Source: Salibaculum griseiflavum (GTDB taxonomy: Bacteria; Pseudomonadota; Alphaproteobacteria; Rhodobacterales; Rhodobacteraceae). From it: DNA of 64,000 bases. A program made the position numbers and the translations under genes. The notes beneath the pieces were generated by a model, which was given only the letters and a program-made list of their open reading frames with translations, searched no databases and was not told the DNA's origin. Location of the stretch: NCBI RefSeq assembly GCF_003129565.1, contig NZ_QETF01000013.1, positions 21,105-85,104 of the forward strand, given 5' to 3'. The stretch's first letter is position 1. Every line of letters begins with the position of its first letter. Below, piece after piece: positions 46,227-54,708 of the stretch.

Positions 46227-46928
46227 TCAGTCCGGTGCAAGCATGTAGCCCGCGCCGCGCACCGTTTGCAGGTATCGCGGCTGTTTGGGGTCTTCCTCCA
46301 GTTTGCGGCGCAAACGGGTGATCTGCACATCCACCGCCCGTTCCTGGGCTTGCCCACCGCTGCGCCCCAGCTTCTCAACCAGGTCAGCACGGCTGACAGG
46401 TTCTCCCGGCTGGCCCGAGAAGATCTGCAAGAGCTGGTTCTCCGTCGCTGTCAGACGCACGAGGTCTTCGCCCCGCCACATCTCGCCGCGCTCGATATCA
46501 TAGCGCAACGGACCGAGATGCAGCACCTTGGGCAAGGCCACGCCGGTATCGGTCGCGGGCATCCGCCGCAGGATCGAATTGATCCGCAGCAGCAGTTCCT
46601 TGGGTTCGAACGGTTTGGGCAGGTAGTCATCGGCCCCCGCTTCCAGCCCGGCGATCCGGTCGCTGGTTTCGGCCTTGGCGGTCAACAGCAGGATCGGCGT
46701 GTCGCGCTGCCGGCGCAATTCGCCGCACAGGGTGACGCCATCGTCGCCCGGCATCATCACGTCCAGGACGATCAGGTCGAAATCCAGCCCCGACAGGATG
46801 CGCCGGGCATGGTCCGCATCCCGCGCCGAGGTCACGAGAAACCCGCTCCGCACCAGGAATTTCTGCAACAGGACGCGGATGCGTTCGTCGTCATCGACCA
46901 CCAGCAAATGCGGATTGTCACTCATCAT
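46227..46928 (-). CDS. petR: OmpR-family response regulator, PetR type
   Basis: 233 residues. The receiver domain has acidic DDDERIRVLL, phospho-acceptor LIVLDVMMPGDDG, LLLTAK and KPFEPKELLLRI. The winged-helix domain has LTATENQLLQIF and DVQITRLRRKLE with RTVRGAGYML. The start is 2 bases from the stop of a MarR-type gene. In Rhodobacter capsulatus petP and petR form such a pair. No histidine kinase lies nearby, so phosphorylation partner is unknown. Confidence 0.85.
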   Translation of the reverse strand: MMSDNPHLLVVDDDERIRVLLQKFLVRSGFLVTSARDADHARRILSGLDFDLIVLDVMMPGDDGVTLCGELRRQRDTPILLLTAKAETSDRIAGLEAGADDYLPKPFEPKELLLRINSILRRMPATDTGVALPKVLHLGPLRYDIERGEMWRGEDLVRLTATENQLLQIFSGQPGEPVSRADLVEKLGRSGGQAQERAVDVQITRLRRKLEEDPKQPRYLQTVRGAGYMLAPD

Positions 46929-46929
46929 G

Positions 46930-47430
46930 TCACACCTTCGCGTCCTTCATCGCCCTGTAATGGCGGTGCAGGTCCTCATCCATCATCGCCTCGAGCACCT
47001 GCCGGAACCCGGCGACCGCTTCGGGTCCCGCGGCGCGATAGGCTGCGCGCATCCGGTCCCTCTGGGCGTCCGAGAGACGCTGTTCCAGCGCCCGGCCTTG
47101 CTCGGTCAGGTAGAGGTTCCTCTCCCTCTTGTCGGTCTTGCCGACCTCGCTGATCACAAGGCCATCTTCGATCAGCGTGCGCAACACACGGTTCAGAGAT
47201 TGCTTTGTAACACCGAGGATCGACAGCAGGTTGTTGACGGTCGTGCCGGGGCTGCGCCCGATGAAATGGATGGCCCGGTGATGGGCCCGCCCATAGGCAA
47301 GGTCGGCCAGAATACGGTCTGGATCGGCGGTGAAGCCGCGATAGGCGAAGAACATCGCCTCGATGCCCTTGCGCAGCTGGTCATCCGTCAGGAACAACAG
47401 CGCCTGTCCGCCTTCAGGTCCGTCGGCCAT
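46930..47430 (-). CDS. petP: MarR-family transcriptional regulator, PetP type
   Basis: 166 residues from the ATG at 47430; AGGAGG six bases upstream makes this start much better than the GTG at 47448. A winged helix (TTVNNLLSILGVTKQSLNRVLRTLIEDGL, with KTDKRERNLYLTEQG as wing) is the DNA-reading part. The N-terminal helix has LRKGIEAMFFAYRGF. It is first in a two-gene operon with petR and divergent from ilvE; the two promoters abut. Likely an autoregulator, inferred from the family. Confidence 0.85.
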   Translation of the reverse strand: MADGPEGGQALLFLTDDQLRKGIEAMFFAYRGFTADPDRILADLAYGRAHHRAIHFIGRSPGTTVNNLLSILGVTKQSLNRVLRTLIEDGLVISEVGKTDKRERNLYLTEQGRALEQRLSDAQRDRMRAAYRAAGPEAVAGFRQVLEAMMDEDLHRHYRAMKDAKV

Positions 47431-47458
47431 GGCCCGCCTCCTCATCACGCTTGCGGTA

Positions 47459-47487
47459 ATAATACGTCAGTGTTGTTGACATTCCAA
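47459..47487 (-). promoter_or_regulatory. Candidate promoter of petPR
   Basis: On the minus strand TTGGAA (plus 47482-47487) lies 17 bases from TATTAT (plus 47459-47464). The -35 box directly abuts the -35 box of the divergent ilvE promoter. Confidence 0.55.
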
Positions 47488-47504
47488 GGCGCGATCAGTA
47501 TCGA
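47476..47504 (+). promoter_or_regulatory. Candidate promoter of ilvE
   Basis: A perfect TTGACA (47476-47481) is 17 bases from TATCGA (47499-47504). The ilvE ATG is 77 bases further, preceded by GGAGG. A GANTC site (GAATC) lies at 47503-47507. Confidence 0.55.
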
Positions 47505-47580
47505 ATCAAGGATTTTGCGAAATTTTGTGTCCGGAGCGGACCTAAATGACGCAACAAATGCAAAGCTGATGGAGGATGCT

Positions 47581-48450
47581 ATGGCAGGGGCCTATGATGA
47601 TCGCGACGGGAAAATCTGGCTGGACGGCCAGTTGGTCGATTGGCGCGATGCGAATGTGCATATCCTGACCCATGCGCTGCACTACGCCTCGTCGGTGTTC
47701 GAGGGCGAACGCGCCTATGGCGGAAAGATCTTCAAGAGCCGCGAGCATTCGGAGCGGTTGCATTTCTCGGCCGGGGAGCTGGATTTCGAGATCCCCTACA
47801 CCATCGACGAGATCGAGGCCGCCAAGCAGCAGGTCCTCGCCGCCAACGGTCTGTCCGATGCCTATGTCCGCGCGGTTGCCTGGCGCGGTGCGGGCGAAGA
47901 CATGGGCGTCGCCTCGGCGCGCAACCCGGTCCGGGTTGCCATCGCGGCCTGGGAATGGGGTGCATATTACGGTGATGCCAAGTTCAAGGGCGCCAAGCTG
48001 GACATCGCCCAATGGAAGCGCCCCAGCCCCGAAACGATCCCGGTGCATGCGAAGGCTGCGGGTCTCTACATGATCTGCACGATCTCCAAGCACGCGGCCG
48101 AGGCCAAGGGATGCTCCGACGCGTTGTTCATGGATTATCGCGGCTACGTGGCCGAATGCACCGGTGCCAACATATTCTTCGTCAAGGACGGAGAGGTGCA
48201 TACCCCCAAGGCCGATGTCTTCCTGAACGGTCTGACCCGCCAAACCGTGATCGGGATGCTCAAGGAAAAGCAGGTTCCGGTGCATGAACGTGTCATCATG
48301 CCCGAGGAGCTTGAAGGCTTCCAACAGTGCTGGCTGACCGGGACCGCGGCAGAGGTCACGCCGGTGGGCCAAATCGGGAATTACAATTTCGAAGTTGGTT
48401 CGCTGGCCAAGGACATGGTCGAAAGCTACGAGAAACTGGTGCGCAGTTGA
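47581..48450 (+). CDS. ilvE: Branched-chain amino acid aminotransferase
   Basis: 289 residues, fold-type IV PLP enzyme. ATG at 47581 with GGAGG five bases upstream. VHILTHALHYASSVFEGERAY is the N-terminal signature; PVHAKAAGLYMICTISKHAA holds the PLP Lys; VAECTGANIFFVKDGE, GLTRQTVIGML and LTGTAAEVTPV are further signatures. Transfers amino groups between Leu/Ile/Val and 2-oxoglutarate. It is followed by a strong terminator; divergent from petPR. Confidence 0.96.
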   Translation: MAGAYDDRDGKIWLDGQLVDWRDANVHILTHALHYASSVFEGERAYGGKIFKSREHSERLHFSAGELDFEIPYTIDEIEAAKQQVLAANGLSDAYVRAVAWRGAGEDMGVASARNPVRVAIAAWEWGAYYGDAKFKGAKLDIAQWKRPSPETIPVHAKAAGLYMICTISKHAAEAKGCSDALFMDYRGYVAECTGANIFFVKDGEVHTPKADVFLNGLTRQTVIGMLKEKQVPVHERVIMPEELEGFQQCWLTGTAAEVTPVGQIGNYNFEVGSLAKDMVESYEKLVRS

Positions 48451-48470
48451 TCGCGCCACATGGCAAGGCC

Positions 48471-48502
48471 AAGCCCCCGGAACACCTGTTCCGGGGGCTT
48501 TT
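48471..48502 (+). terminator. Rho-independent terminator of ilvE
   Basis: GCCCCCGGAAC pairs with GTTCCGGGGGC across a 4-base loop, flanked by AA and TTTT. It starts 21 bases after the ilvE stop. The convergent small gene ends just beyond. Confidence 0.92.
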
Positions 48503-48511
48503 CGTTTCAGA

Positions 48512-48697
48512 TCAGGCCTCTTGGCCCTTCTCGATCCGCAAGAACTGCCGCAGCCGCCCTGCCCCCTGCTTGCGTGGTTCGCGCTGCAGGCGGCGGGTCG
48601 CATCGCTGGGCCGCTCTTCCCGTTCGATCTTCAGGAATGCCTTTGCCCGGGACGCTTGGCCCTGGGGTTTCCGATGGTCGATGATATGGCGTGTCAT
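48512..48697 (-). CDS. Small basic hypothetical protein
   Basis: 61 residues from the ATG at 48697, which has the strong ribosome binding site GAGGAGG six bases upstream; that and an unbroken frame are the main evidence. MTRHIIDHRKPQGQASRAKA is followed by KIEREERPSDATRR and a Lys/Arg-rich tail. Predicted charge is strongly positive, which suggests RNA or DNA binding. No family recognised. Convergent with ilvE beyond its terminator. Confidence 0.55.
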   Translation of the reverse strand: MTRHIIDHRKPQGQASRAKAFLKIEREERPSDATRRLQREPRKQGAGRLRQFLRIEKGQEA

Positions 48698-48775
48698 GAG
48701 CACCTCCTCTCTCATGAATGGGGTCTCTTCATACCATGTGGGGGCGCGAAATGCACCCTTTCAACCCCCCGGGGC

Positions 48776-49708
48776 CTATTGCAGCCCCTTGGCGCTGACC
48801 TTGCGGCGGGCGGTTGCGTTGCTGCCCAATTGGCGTTCGCGCAGCACGATGACCACCCCGGCGAGGATCACCAGCGCGGCGCCGAACAGCATCGGCAGAG
48901 TCGGGACCTCGTCGAACCAGATATAGCCGATCACGACGGACCAGAGCATCGAGACATAGGTGAAGGGCGCCAGAACCCCCGCATCGGCCAGCCGGTAGGA
49001 CGAGGTCAGCAGGATCTGACCCATGCCACCGACAAGGCCGGCACCGACCAGGAATGCCGCCTCACCGGGGTTCGGCCAGACCCAGCCGAACGGCACCGTC
49101 AGCAGCGAGGCCAGCGTCGAAGTCAGCGAGAACCAGAAGACGATGGCCGCCGTTGTCTCTGACCCGCTCATGCCCTTGACGAAGACCTGTGCCAGAGCGG
49201 CAAGGCAGGCCGACCCCAGCACCATGATCGCGCCCAGCGCCTCGGTATTGTCCAGACCGAAGCTGAGCCTCGGCCAGATGATGATCAAGACACCCACGAG
49301 GCCCGTCGCCACGGCGCTGATCCGGATCAGGCGCAGCCGTTCCCCCAGCATCAGCGCCGCAAGAATGACCATCACCACGGGCGTCGCGAACCGGATCGCC
49401 GTAACTTCCGGCAGCGGCAGGTATTTCAGCCCGGCAAAGCCCAAACCCATCGCCGCCGACCCGACCAATCCACGCACCGCGTGATTGCGCACGCTATTGG
49501 TGCGGATGCCCCCCGGCCATTCCCCCTGCCAGATCAACCAGATCAGGATGATCGGCATCGCCATGATCGACCGAAAGAACATGGCCTCGCCCGCAGGCAC
49601 ATTCGGCACGGCCTTGATGAAGGCGGACATGACCGTGAACACCGTCACGGCGGAAATCATCAGGAAGATACCCCGAACGGGGCTGGTTGCGGGTGTCGCG
49701 GCGAACAT
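48776..49708 (-). CDS. DMT-superfamily (EamA) transporter
   Basis: 310 residues with ten membrane helices in two EamA halves: GEAMFFRSIMAMPIILIWLIW, LKYLPLPEVTAIRFATPVVMVILAALMLGE, then QILLTSSYRLADAGVLAPFTYVSMLWSVVIGYIWFDE. It differs clearly from the other DMT gene in this window. Such proteins often export S-adenosylmethionine-like or amino acid compounds; substrate unknown. It ends 78 bases from the small basic gene's start and 36 bases after the sugar dehydrogenase stop. Confidence 0.9.
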   Translation of the reverse strand: MFAATPATSPVRGIFLMISAVTVFTVMSAFIKAVPNVPAGEAMFFRSIMAMPIILIWLIWQGEWPGGIRTNSVRNHAVRGLVGSAAMGLGFAGLKYLPLPEVTAIRFATPVVMVILAALMLGERLRLIRISAVATGLVGVLIIIWPRLSFGLDNTEALGAIMVLGSACLAALAQVFVKGMSGSETTAAIVFWFSLTSTLASLLTVPFGWVWPNPGEAAFLVGAGLVGGMGQILLTSSYRLADAGVLAPFTYVSMLWSVVIGYIWFDEVPTLPMLFGAALVILAGVVIVLRERQLGSNATARRKVSAKGLQ

Positions 49709-49744
49709 GCGCTCTGCTTACGCCCCGATCCGGCGAATGGCCAG

Positions 49745-50911
49745 TCAACCCGCCGGCCGCACCCGCATGATGCCCCCATCAGGCGCGTCGATCAGCAGCA
49801 GGACCGTGCCATCACCCAGCACCTCGACATCGCGGACCCGGCCGATATCGCGCAGCAGGCGCTCTTCACCCGCCACGCGGCCCTCGGTAAAGCGCAAGCG
49901 GACCAGCCCGCCGGGATTGAGCGACCCGATCAACAGATCGCCATTCCAGTCGAACCCGCCGCGCCCGTTATGGAACATCATGCCGCCCGGGGCGATGACC
50001 GGATCCCAATAATAAACGGGTTGCTCCATCCCCTCGCGCACAGCCTCACCGGACCCGACGCTGCTCCGGTTGTAATTCACACCATAGGAAATCACCGGCC
50101 AGCCATAGTTGCGCCCCGGCAGGGGCCGGTTCAGCTCATCGCCCCCGGCCGGGCCATGTTCTATCGTCCAGAGCCGGCCCTGCGGCCCGATCACCGCGCC
50201 CTGCATGTTCCGGTGCCCATAGGACCAGATCGTATCCAGCCCGTCCTCGCCCACAAAGGGATTGTCCGGTGGCACGTCACCCATCGGCGTGACGCGCACG
50301 ACCTTGCCATAGGTGGTGTCGAGATCCTGCGCCAGCTGCCGCTCGGACCGGCTGAAATGCTCGCCCGTGGTGATGAAGGCCATGCCGTCCGGGCCAAAGA
50401 CGATGCGGCTGCCGTAGTGCATCGGGTTCGGTGATGGCGGCTCCTGCACGAAGATGTCCTGCACGTCCTGCATCCGGGTGCCGTCTTCGCTGAGCCTGCC
50501 GGTCGCCGCTGCCGTCACCGTGCCCCCGTCAACACGTTTGGCATAGGTCCACCAGACCTGGCGGGTTCGGTCGAAATCCGGCCGAACCGCGACGTCCAGA
50601 AGCCCCCCCTGCCGCCGGGCATCGACCTCGGGCAGGCCGTTGATCGGCTCCGAAACACCCTCGGGCCCGATCAGCCGCAGACGGCCAGGGCGCTCGCTGA
50701 CCAGCATCCGGCCATCGGGCAGCACGGCAATTCCCCAGGGATTGGACAGGCCGCGCACCAACCAGTCCGCCTGCACGGCGGTCTCCTTTAGCGCGGGCGC
50801 GCGCGTCTGAGCCGGGAAAGCCGGCTCGAACTCCGCATTGGGTGGGCCTTGCTCCACTTGTGCTGCCAGCGGCGTCGCCAGCAGCGCCCAGATCATCACA
50901 AGTCGTCTCAT
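49745..50911 (-). CDS. PQQ-dependent aldose sugar dehydrogenase
   Basis: 388 residues. ATG at 50911 with GGAGG upstream gives a Sec signal peptide ([18 protein letters not shown]). The six-bladed propeller has [37 protein letters not shown] with the pyrroloquinoline quinone and Ca-binding region, [37 protein letters not shown] and the YGWPVISYG motif. The enzyme oxidises aldoses in the periplasm, like E. coli YliI. Its start overlaps the queG stop (ATGA). PQQ synthesis genes are not in the window. Confidence 0.93.
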   Translation of the reverse strand: MRRLVMIWALLATPLAAQVEQGPPNAEFEPAFPAQTRAPALKETAVQADWLVRGLSNPWGIAVLPDGRMLVSERPGRLRLIGPEGVSEPINGLPEVDARRQGGLLDVAVRPDFDRTRQVWWTYAKRVDGGTVTAAATGRLSEDGTRMQDVQDIFVQEPPSPNPMHYGSRIVFGPDGMAFITTGEHFSRSERQLAQDLDTTYGKVVRVTPMGDVPPDNPFVGEDGLDTIWSYGHRNMQGAVIGPQGRLWTIEHGPAGGDELNRPLPGRNYGWPVISYGVNYNRSSVGSGEAVREGMEQPVYYWDPVIAPGGMMFHNGRGGFDWNGDLLIGSLNPGGLVRLRFTEGRVAGEERLLRDIGRVRDVEVLGDGTVLLLIDAPDGGIMRVRPAG

Positions 50912-51951
50912 TCGAACCTCCGTTCGGTCAAGCGCCCGACCGCCCATTGCGCCGCATCGGCGACGGTATCGTCCGGGTCCGTGCACAGCGCCCGAACAGC
51001 CTCAAGCAGTGTCGGGTCACCGGAATTGCCGATCGCGTAGGCGACGTTCCGCACAAAGCGATCTCGTCCGATCCGTTTGATAGGGCTCCCTGAAAACATG
51101 GTGCGAAATCCCGCGTCGTCCAGTTTCGCCAACTCGGCCAGCTTGGGGCCGCGCAGATCCTCGCGCCCGACATAGCGCATCTCGGTGGCCTGCTGTGCGA
51201 ACTTGTTCCACGGGCAGATCGCCAGGCAATCGTCGCAGCCATAGATGCGATTGCCCATCAAAGGGCGCAGTTCCTCGTCCACCGGCCCCTTGTGTTCGAT
51301 GGTCAGGTAGGAAATGCAGCGCCGCGCATCCAGCTGGAACGGCGCGGGGAAGGCATCCGTGGGGCAGATATCGAGACAGGCGGTGCAGGATCCGCAATTT
51401 TCCTGTCCCGGATCATCCGGCGCCAGTGCGACGGTGGTGAAGATCGCGCCCAGAAAGAACCAGTTGCCCAGATCGCGGCTCAGCAGGTTCGTGTGCTTGC
51501 CCTGCCAACCAAGACCGGCGGCCTGCGCCAGCGGCTTCTCCATCACCGGGGCGGTATCCACGAAGACCTTGATCTCGCATCCCTCTTCCTCGACCAGCCA
51601 GCGCCCGACCCGCTTGAGGCGCTTCTTGACGATATCGTGGTAATCCCGGTTCTGCGCATAGACCGAGATCGCCGCCCGGTCGCGCTGCGTCAGAACCTCC
51701 AGGGGGTCGTGATCGGGCGTATAGGGTTCGGCCAACATGATGACGGACCGGGCCTCGGGCCAGAGCGCCGAGGGATCGCCGCGCCAGCCCATGCGCTCGG
51801 CCATCCACCCCATCTGGCCATGCCGCCCCTCAGCCACGAAACGATCCAGCCGCGCGGCCATCTCGGGCACTGCATCGGGTCGGCACACGCCGACCTTGGC
51901 GAACCCTTCGGCCCGCGCCCGTTCGATCAGCCGGGCCTTAAGATCCGCCAA
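50908..51951 (-). CDS. queG: Epoxyqueuosine reductase
   Basis: 347 residues from the TTG at 51951, giving [17 protein letters not shown], the usual family N-terminus. A longer frame to an ATG at 52002 lies within a dispersed repeat. Cobalamin- and Fe-S-dependent, it makes queuosine in tRNA. Cys clusters are [16 protein letters not shown] and [13 protein letters not shown], each for a 4Fe-4S cluster. HEAT-like C-terminus [17 protein letters not shown]. Coupled to the sugar dehydrogenase by overlap. Confidence 0.93.
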   Translation of the reverse strand: MADLKARLIERARAEGFAKVGVCRPDAVPEMAARLDRFVAEGRHGQMGWMAERMGWRGDPSALWPEARSVIMLAEPYTPDHDPLEVLTQRDRAAISVYAQNRDYHDIVKKRLKRVGRWLVEEEGCEIKVFVDTAPVMEKPLAQAAGLGWQGKHTNLLSRDLGNWFFLGAIFTTVALAPDDPGQENCGSCTACLDICPTDAFPAPFQLDARRCISYLTIEHKGPVDEELRPLMGNRIYGCDDCLAICPWNKFAQQATEMRYVGREDLRGPKLAELAKLDDAGFRTMFSGSPIKRIGRDRFVRNVAYAIGNSGDPTLLEAVRALCTDPDDTVADAAQWAVGRLTERRFE

Positions 51952-51960
51952 ACCGTCCCC

Positions 51961-52043
51961 GCTTCTTTGGGGCGAAAATACCGTGGGGAGCGCGAGGGGC
52001 AAAGCCCCTCGCGCGGGTCGGCGCCGAAGGCGGCGAAACCGGA
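51961..52043 (-). repeat. Dispersed palindromic element, copy 2
   Basis: On the minus strand it begins right after the GST stop and ends 9 bases before the queG TTG. It has GCC-ctt-GGC-type hairpin, then GCGAGGGGC-ttt-GCCCCTCGC, GCTCCCC, GGTATTTTCG and CCAAAGAAG. Same arrangement as 37454-37538. Confidence 0.8.
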
Positions 52044-52709
52044 TCAGAAATCCAGGTCGGCATAATGCGCAGGTTGCGGAAAGCCCGGCACCTGGTCGGC
52101 CAGGATCGACCGGAAGGCGGGCCGCGACTTGATCTTGGCATACCAGTCCTTGACCACCTCGGACCGGTTCCAGTCCACGTCCGAGATATAGTCCAGGCAG
52201 CTCAGATGCGCGGCGGCGGCGAAATCGGCAAGGCTCATCTGGTCGCCGGCCAGCCAGCGCCGCTGGTCCAGCAACCAGGTCATGTAGTCGATGTGATACT
52301 TGATCGCCTTGGCGCCGGCCTTGACGTTGGTGCTGTCGGGATAGCCGGTGCCCATGACCTTGCGGAACACCCGTTCACCCATCAGCTTGGTCGTCACCTC
52401 GGCATTGAACTTGTCATCGAACCAGGCCACCAGCCGACGCATCTCGTAACGGCCCTCGGGCGTTGCAGGCAGTAGAGCCGGAGTGGGATGGGCATCTTCC
52501 AGATACTCGCAGATGGCGGTGCTGTCGGCCATGGTGCGGTTGCCCATCTTCAGCACCGGCACCTTGCCGGCCGGATTGCGGCGCAGGAAATCCGGGTCCT
52601 TTTCCCAATAGCGTTCCTCGACCAGCTCCACCTCGATCTTCTTTTCCGCGAGGCTCAGGCGCACTTTGCGGCAGAAGGGCGAAAGGGGATAATGGTAGAG
52701 GCGGTTCAT
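52044..52709 (-). CDS. Glutathione S-transferase
   Basis: 221 residues. [23 protein letters not shown] has SPFC as in bacterial beta/theta-like GSTs. NPAGKVPVL carries the cis-Pro and [15 protein letters not shown] binds glutathione. The helical C-domain has [21 protein letters not shown] with the N-capping box. Cytoplasmic detoxification or thiol transfer. It precedes queG through the dispersed repeat and may share its transcript. Confidence 0.92.
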   Translation of the reverse strand: MNRLYHYPLSPFCRKVRLSLAEKKIEVELVEERYWEKDPDFLRRNPAGKVPVLKMGNRTMADSTAICEYLEDAHPTPALLPATPEGRYEMRRLVAWFDDKFNAEVTTKLMGERVFRKVMGTGYPDSTNVKAGAKAIKYHIDYMTWLLDQRRWLAGDQMSLADFAAAAHLSCLDYISDVDWNRSEVVKDWYAKIKSRPAFRSILADQVPGFPQPAHYADLDF

Positions 52710-52775
52710 GAACGGGTCTCTGCAAGGGCTATTCTCCCTTCAATGCCCGAAGGGCCGGACTTGTTCAATCCCGGC

Positions 52776-53504
52776 TCAGTCCTCGAAACACTCTGCGCGG
52801 CCATCCACGCGGATCGTCGCCGCCCCGTCGAGGATGCTGGCCGCCCGAGATCGCACGAAGGCTGACGGCTGCGCCGCCGACCGCGCCTTGGGGTCGGGCA
52901 GCACCGCAGCAAGACGCGCCGCTTGGGTCGGGGTCAGATCCCGCGCTTGGACACCGAAATAGTGAACCGCCGCGGCCTCGACACCGAATACACCCTCATC
53001 GAACTCGGCCACGTTCAGGTAGACTTCGAGAATCCGCCGCTTGGTCCAGACGGCCTCGACCACAGGCGTAAGCAATGCCTCAAGGGATTTGCGGAACCAG
53101 CTGCGCCCCTGCCAGAGATAAACGTTCTTGACCGTCTGCTGGCTGATCGTTGACCCCCCGCGCCCGGTCCCGTCATTCATGGCGGCGCGGATCGCGGACA
53201 GGTCCAAACCCCAGTGCAGGCAGTAATCGGCATCCTCGGCGGCGACGGCGGCGCGGGCCATGACCGGCGCGATTTCTTCCATGGGGACCCAGGTATGGTC
53301 CACCCCATCCAGACGGCTGCTTTCCGAGAACATGTATGGCGTGGTCGGCGGGTTCACCACCGTGAAAAGCCCGACCACCAGAACCGTAGCCCCAAGCACG
53401 ATCAGCCCTCCCCTCAGAAGCCAGCGGCGCAGGAACAAGCGCAACCTGCGCAGGCGCGGCTCCTTGCTTGTGTCTTGCTTGCGGGATGCAGTCTTCCTGG
53501 CCAT
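52776..53504 (-). CDS. mtgA: Monofunctional peptidoglycan glycosyltransferase
   Basis: 242 residues, GT51 family. An N-terminal membrane anchor (LRGGLIVLGATVLVVGLFTVV) lies near residues 30-50. The catalytic region has AAEDADYCLHWGLD with the Glu of the first motif and GRGGSTISQQTVKNVYL, then RRILEVYLNVAEFDEGVFGVEAAA. It polymerises lipid II in the periplasm. It starts at ATG 53504; a start three codons upstream is possible. Single gene. Confidence 0.95.
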   Translation of the reverse strand: MARKTASRKQDTSKEPRLRRLRLFLRRWLLRGGLIVLGATVLVVGLFTVVNPPTTPYMFSESSRLDGVDHTWVPMEEIAPVMARAAVAAEDADYCLHWGLDLSAIRAAMNDGTGRGGSTISQQTVKNVYLWQGRSWFRKSLEALLTPVVEAVWTKRRILEVYLNVAEFDEGVFGVEAAAVHYFGVQARDLTPTQAARLAAVLPDPKARSAAQPSAFVRSRAASILDGAATIRVDGRAECFED

Positions 53505-53535
53505 GAGGCCCATTCACACCGTTCCAACGGTCCGG

Positions 53536-54483
53536 TCAAGCAGCGGCTCTTATCGGCTGCGAAAACTGTCTCGAACAAAGCACTTCGGCCTCTGGCCGCT
53601 TGAGAACATAGCGCGCGGTCTGCCATTGTTGTGTTGGTGTGCCGACCAGTTCCGGAAACAACGCCGTGATTTCGTCGTGCATTTCCGGGTGTTCCGACCG
53701 GATGAAATCGCCGGGATACAGGCTTTCCGACGCCTGCCCATCGGCGAAAACAACTTCATGCCGGTCGAACATCAGGTGGTGATATGTCACCGACCGGCTC
53801 GGGACCCGGTTGATCGTGTCCCCATTGACCAGGTGCTTGGCCGCAACCAGCACCTCGTCCTGTCCGAAAAGAAGTTCAGCGCGCCACCCCGTGACCAGAA
53901 CCCTGTGATTGGGCGAAAGAAGCATGGCCCTGTGATTGTTCATCGCGCCCGGCGCAAATCGGATCGGCGCGAAATCCGTCAATCCGGATACCGTCCGGGC
54001 ACCCCGCCAGCGCACCGGCTGCAACCCACTGTCCAGCGTCTGAACAAGGTCACCTTCGGTGATCCGTTCGACCGCCACCGCGCCCCTGTCGGTTTCGATC
54101 ATCGTGCCGGATGCGAAACAGGGCGGTCCAAGTTCAGAGGCGAGCAAAGGCCCCTCGCCCGACACCCAGGTTGTGCTGACAAGAGTCCCGTTCTGCAGCA
54201 CCTGACCGTCATTGGGCGTGAAGACTCGCGAACCGTCGGCCAGGTAAAAGGTGACGCCTGTATAGGTCACGTTGCCGACGCCCGGCACGTTCAACGTTAC
54301 CGAGTCCTCCGCGTAAGAGGCCGTTATGTCGATTCCGTTGATATTGTCGTTATCGAACCGGTCGAAATCCGAGTCGTCGTTCTGGTCCGTGAGTGTCCGA
54401 ACGGAGTAGGTCATCGCCGTACCCGACGGCGGCGGCGCGTAGGGATCGATGGTCAGGAACTGGTCTGTGTAACTCGTCGGCAT
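53536..54483 (-). CDS. Hint-domain (hedgehog/intein-like) protein
   Basis: 315 residues. A 120-residue acidic N-terminal region (DSDFDRFDNDNINGIDITAS) is followed by the Hint domain that begins GPPCFASGTMIETDRG, with the nucleophile Cys, and continues GDLVQTLDSGLQPVRW, LSPNHRVLVTG and HHLMFDRHEVVFADGQASES. Such proteins are common in Rhodobacterales and are probably exported; the autoprocessing role is inferred. The C-terminal His-Asn splicing pair is not seen, so cleavage rather than splicing would be expected. Confidence 0.85.
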   Translation of the reverse strand: MPTSYTDQFLTIDPYAPPPSGTAMTYSVRTLTDQNDDSDFDRFDNDNINGIDITASYAEDSVTLNVPGVGNVTYTGVTFYLADGSRVFTPNDGQVLQNGTLVSTTWVSGEGPLLASELGPPCFASGTMIETDRGAVAVERITEGDLVQTLDSGLQPVRWRGARTVSGLTDFAPIRFAPGAMNNHRAMLLSPNHRVLVTGWRAELLFGQDEVLVAAKHLVNGDTINRVPSRSVTYHHLMFDRHEVVFADGQASESLYPGDFIRSEHPEMHDEITALFPELVGTPTQQWQTARYVLKRPEAEVLCSRQFSQPIRAAA

Positions 54484-54668
54484 GATTGAACTCGCAGGGT
54501 TAATGCTTGTTCAACCATGACCTTCGATTTGGTCGGATTTCGGGAAGAATTGCGGAGCAAAAAAGAATTCACCCCGCGCGGCAATCAAGAAGATCCTGCC
54601 GTTTTTTCAATTACAATCAGCGCCTTGCAACGGCCTGCAGCGCAAAAGGATTGTCCCAGCATGTGAAA

Positions 54669-54690
54669 CGACCCGCCGATTGGCGGGTCG
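54669..54690 (-). terminator. Hairpin terminator of gltB
   Basis: CGACCCGCC (54669-54677) and GGCGGGTCG (54682-54690) form a perfect 9-bp stem with a 4-base loop, 18 bases past the gltB stop. Only TTT follows on the minus strand. The remaining 225-base gap up to the Hint gene shows nothing else. Confidence 0.65.
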
Positions 54691-54708
54691 ATTGTGTCAT
54701 ATATGTGG

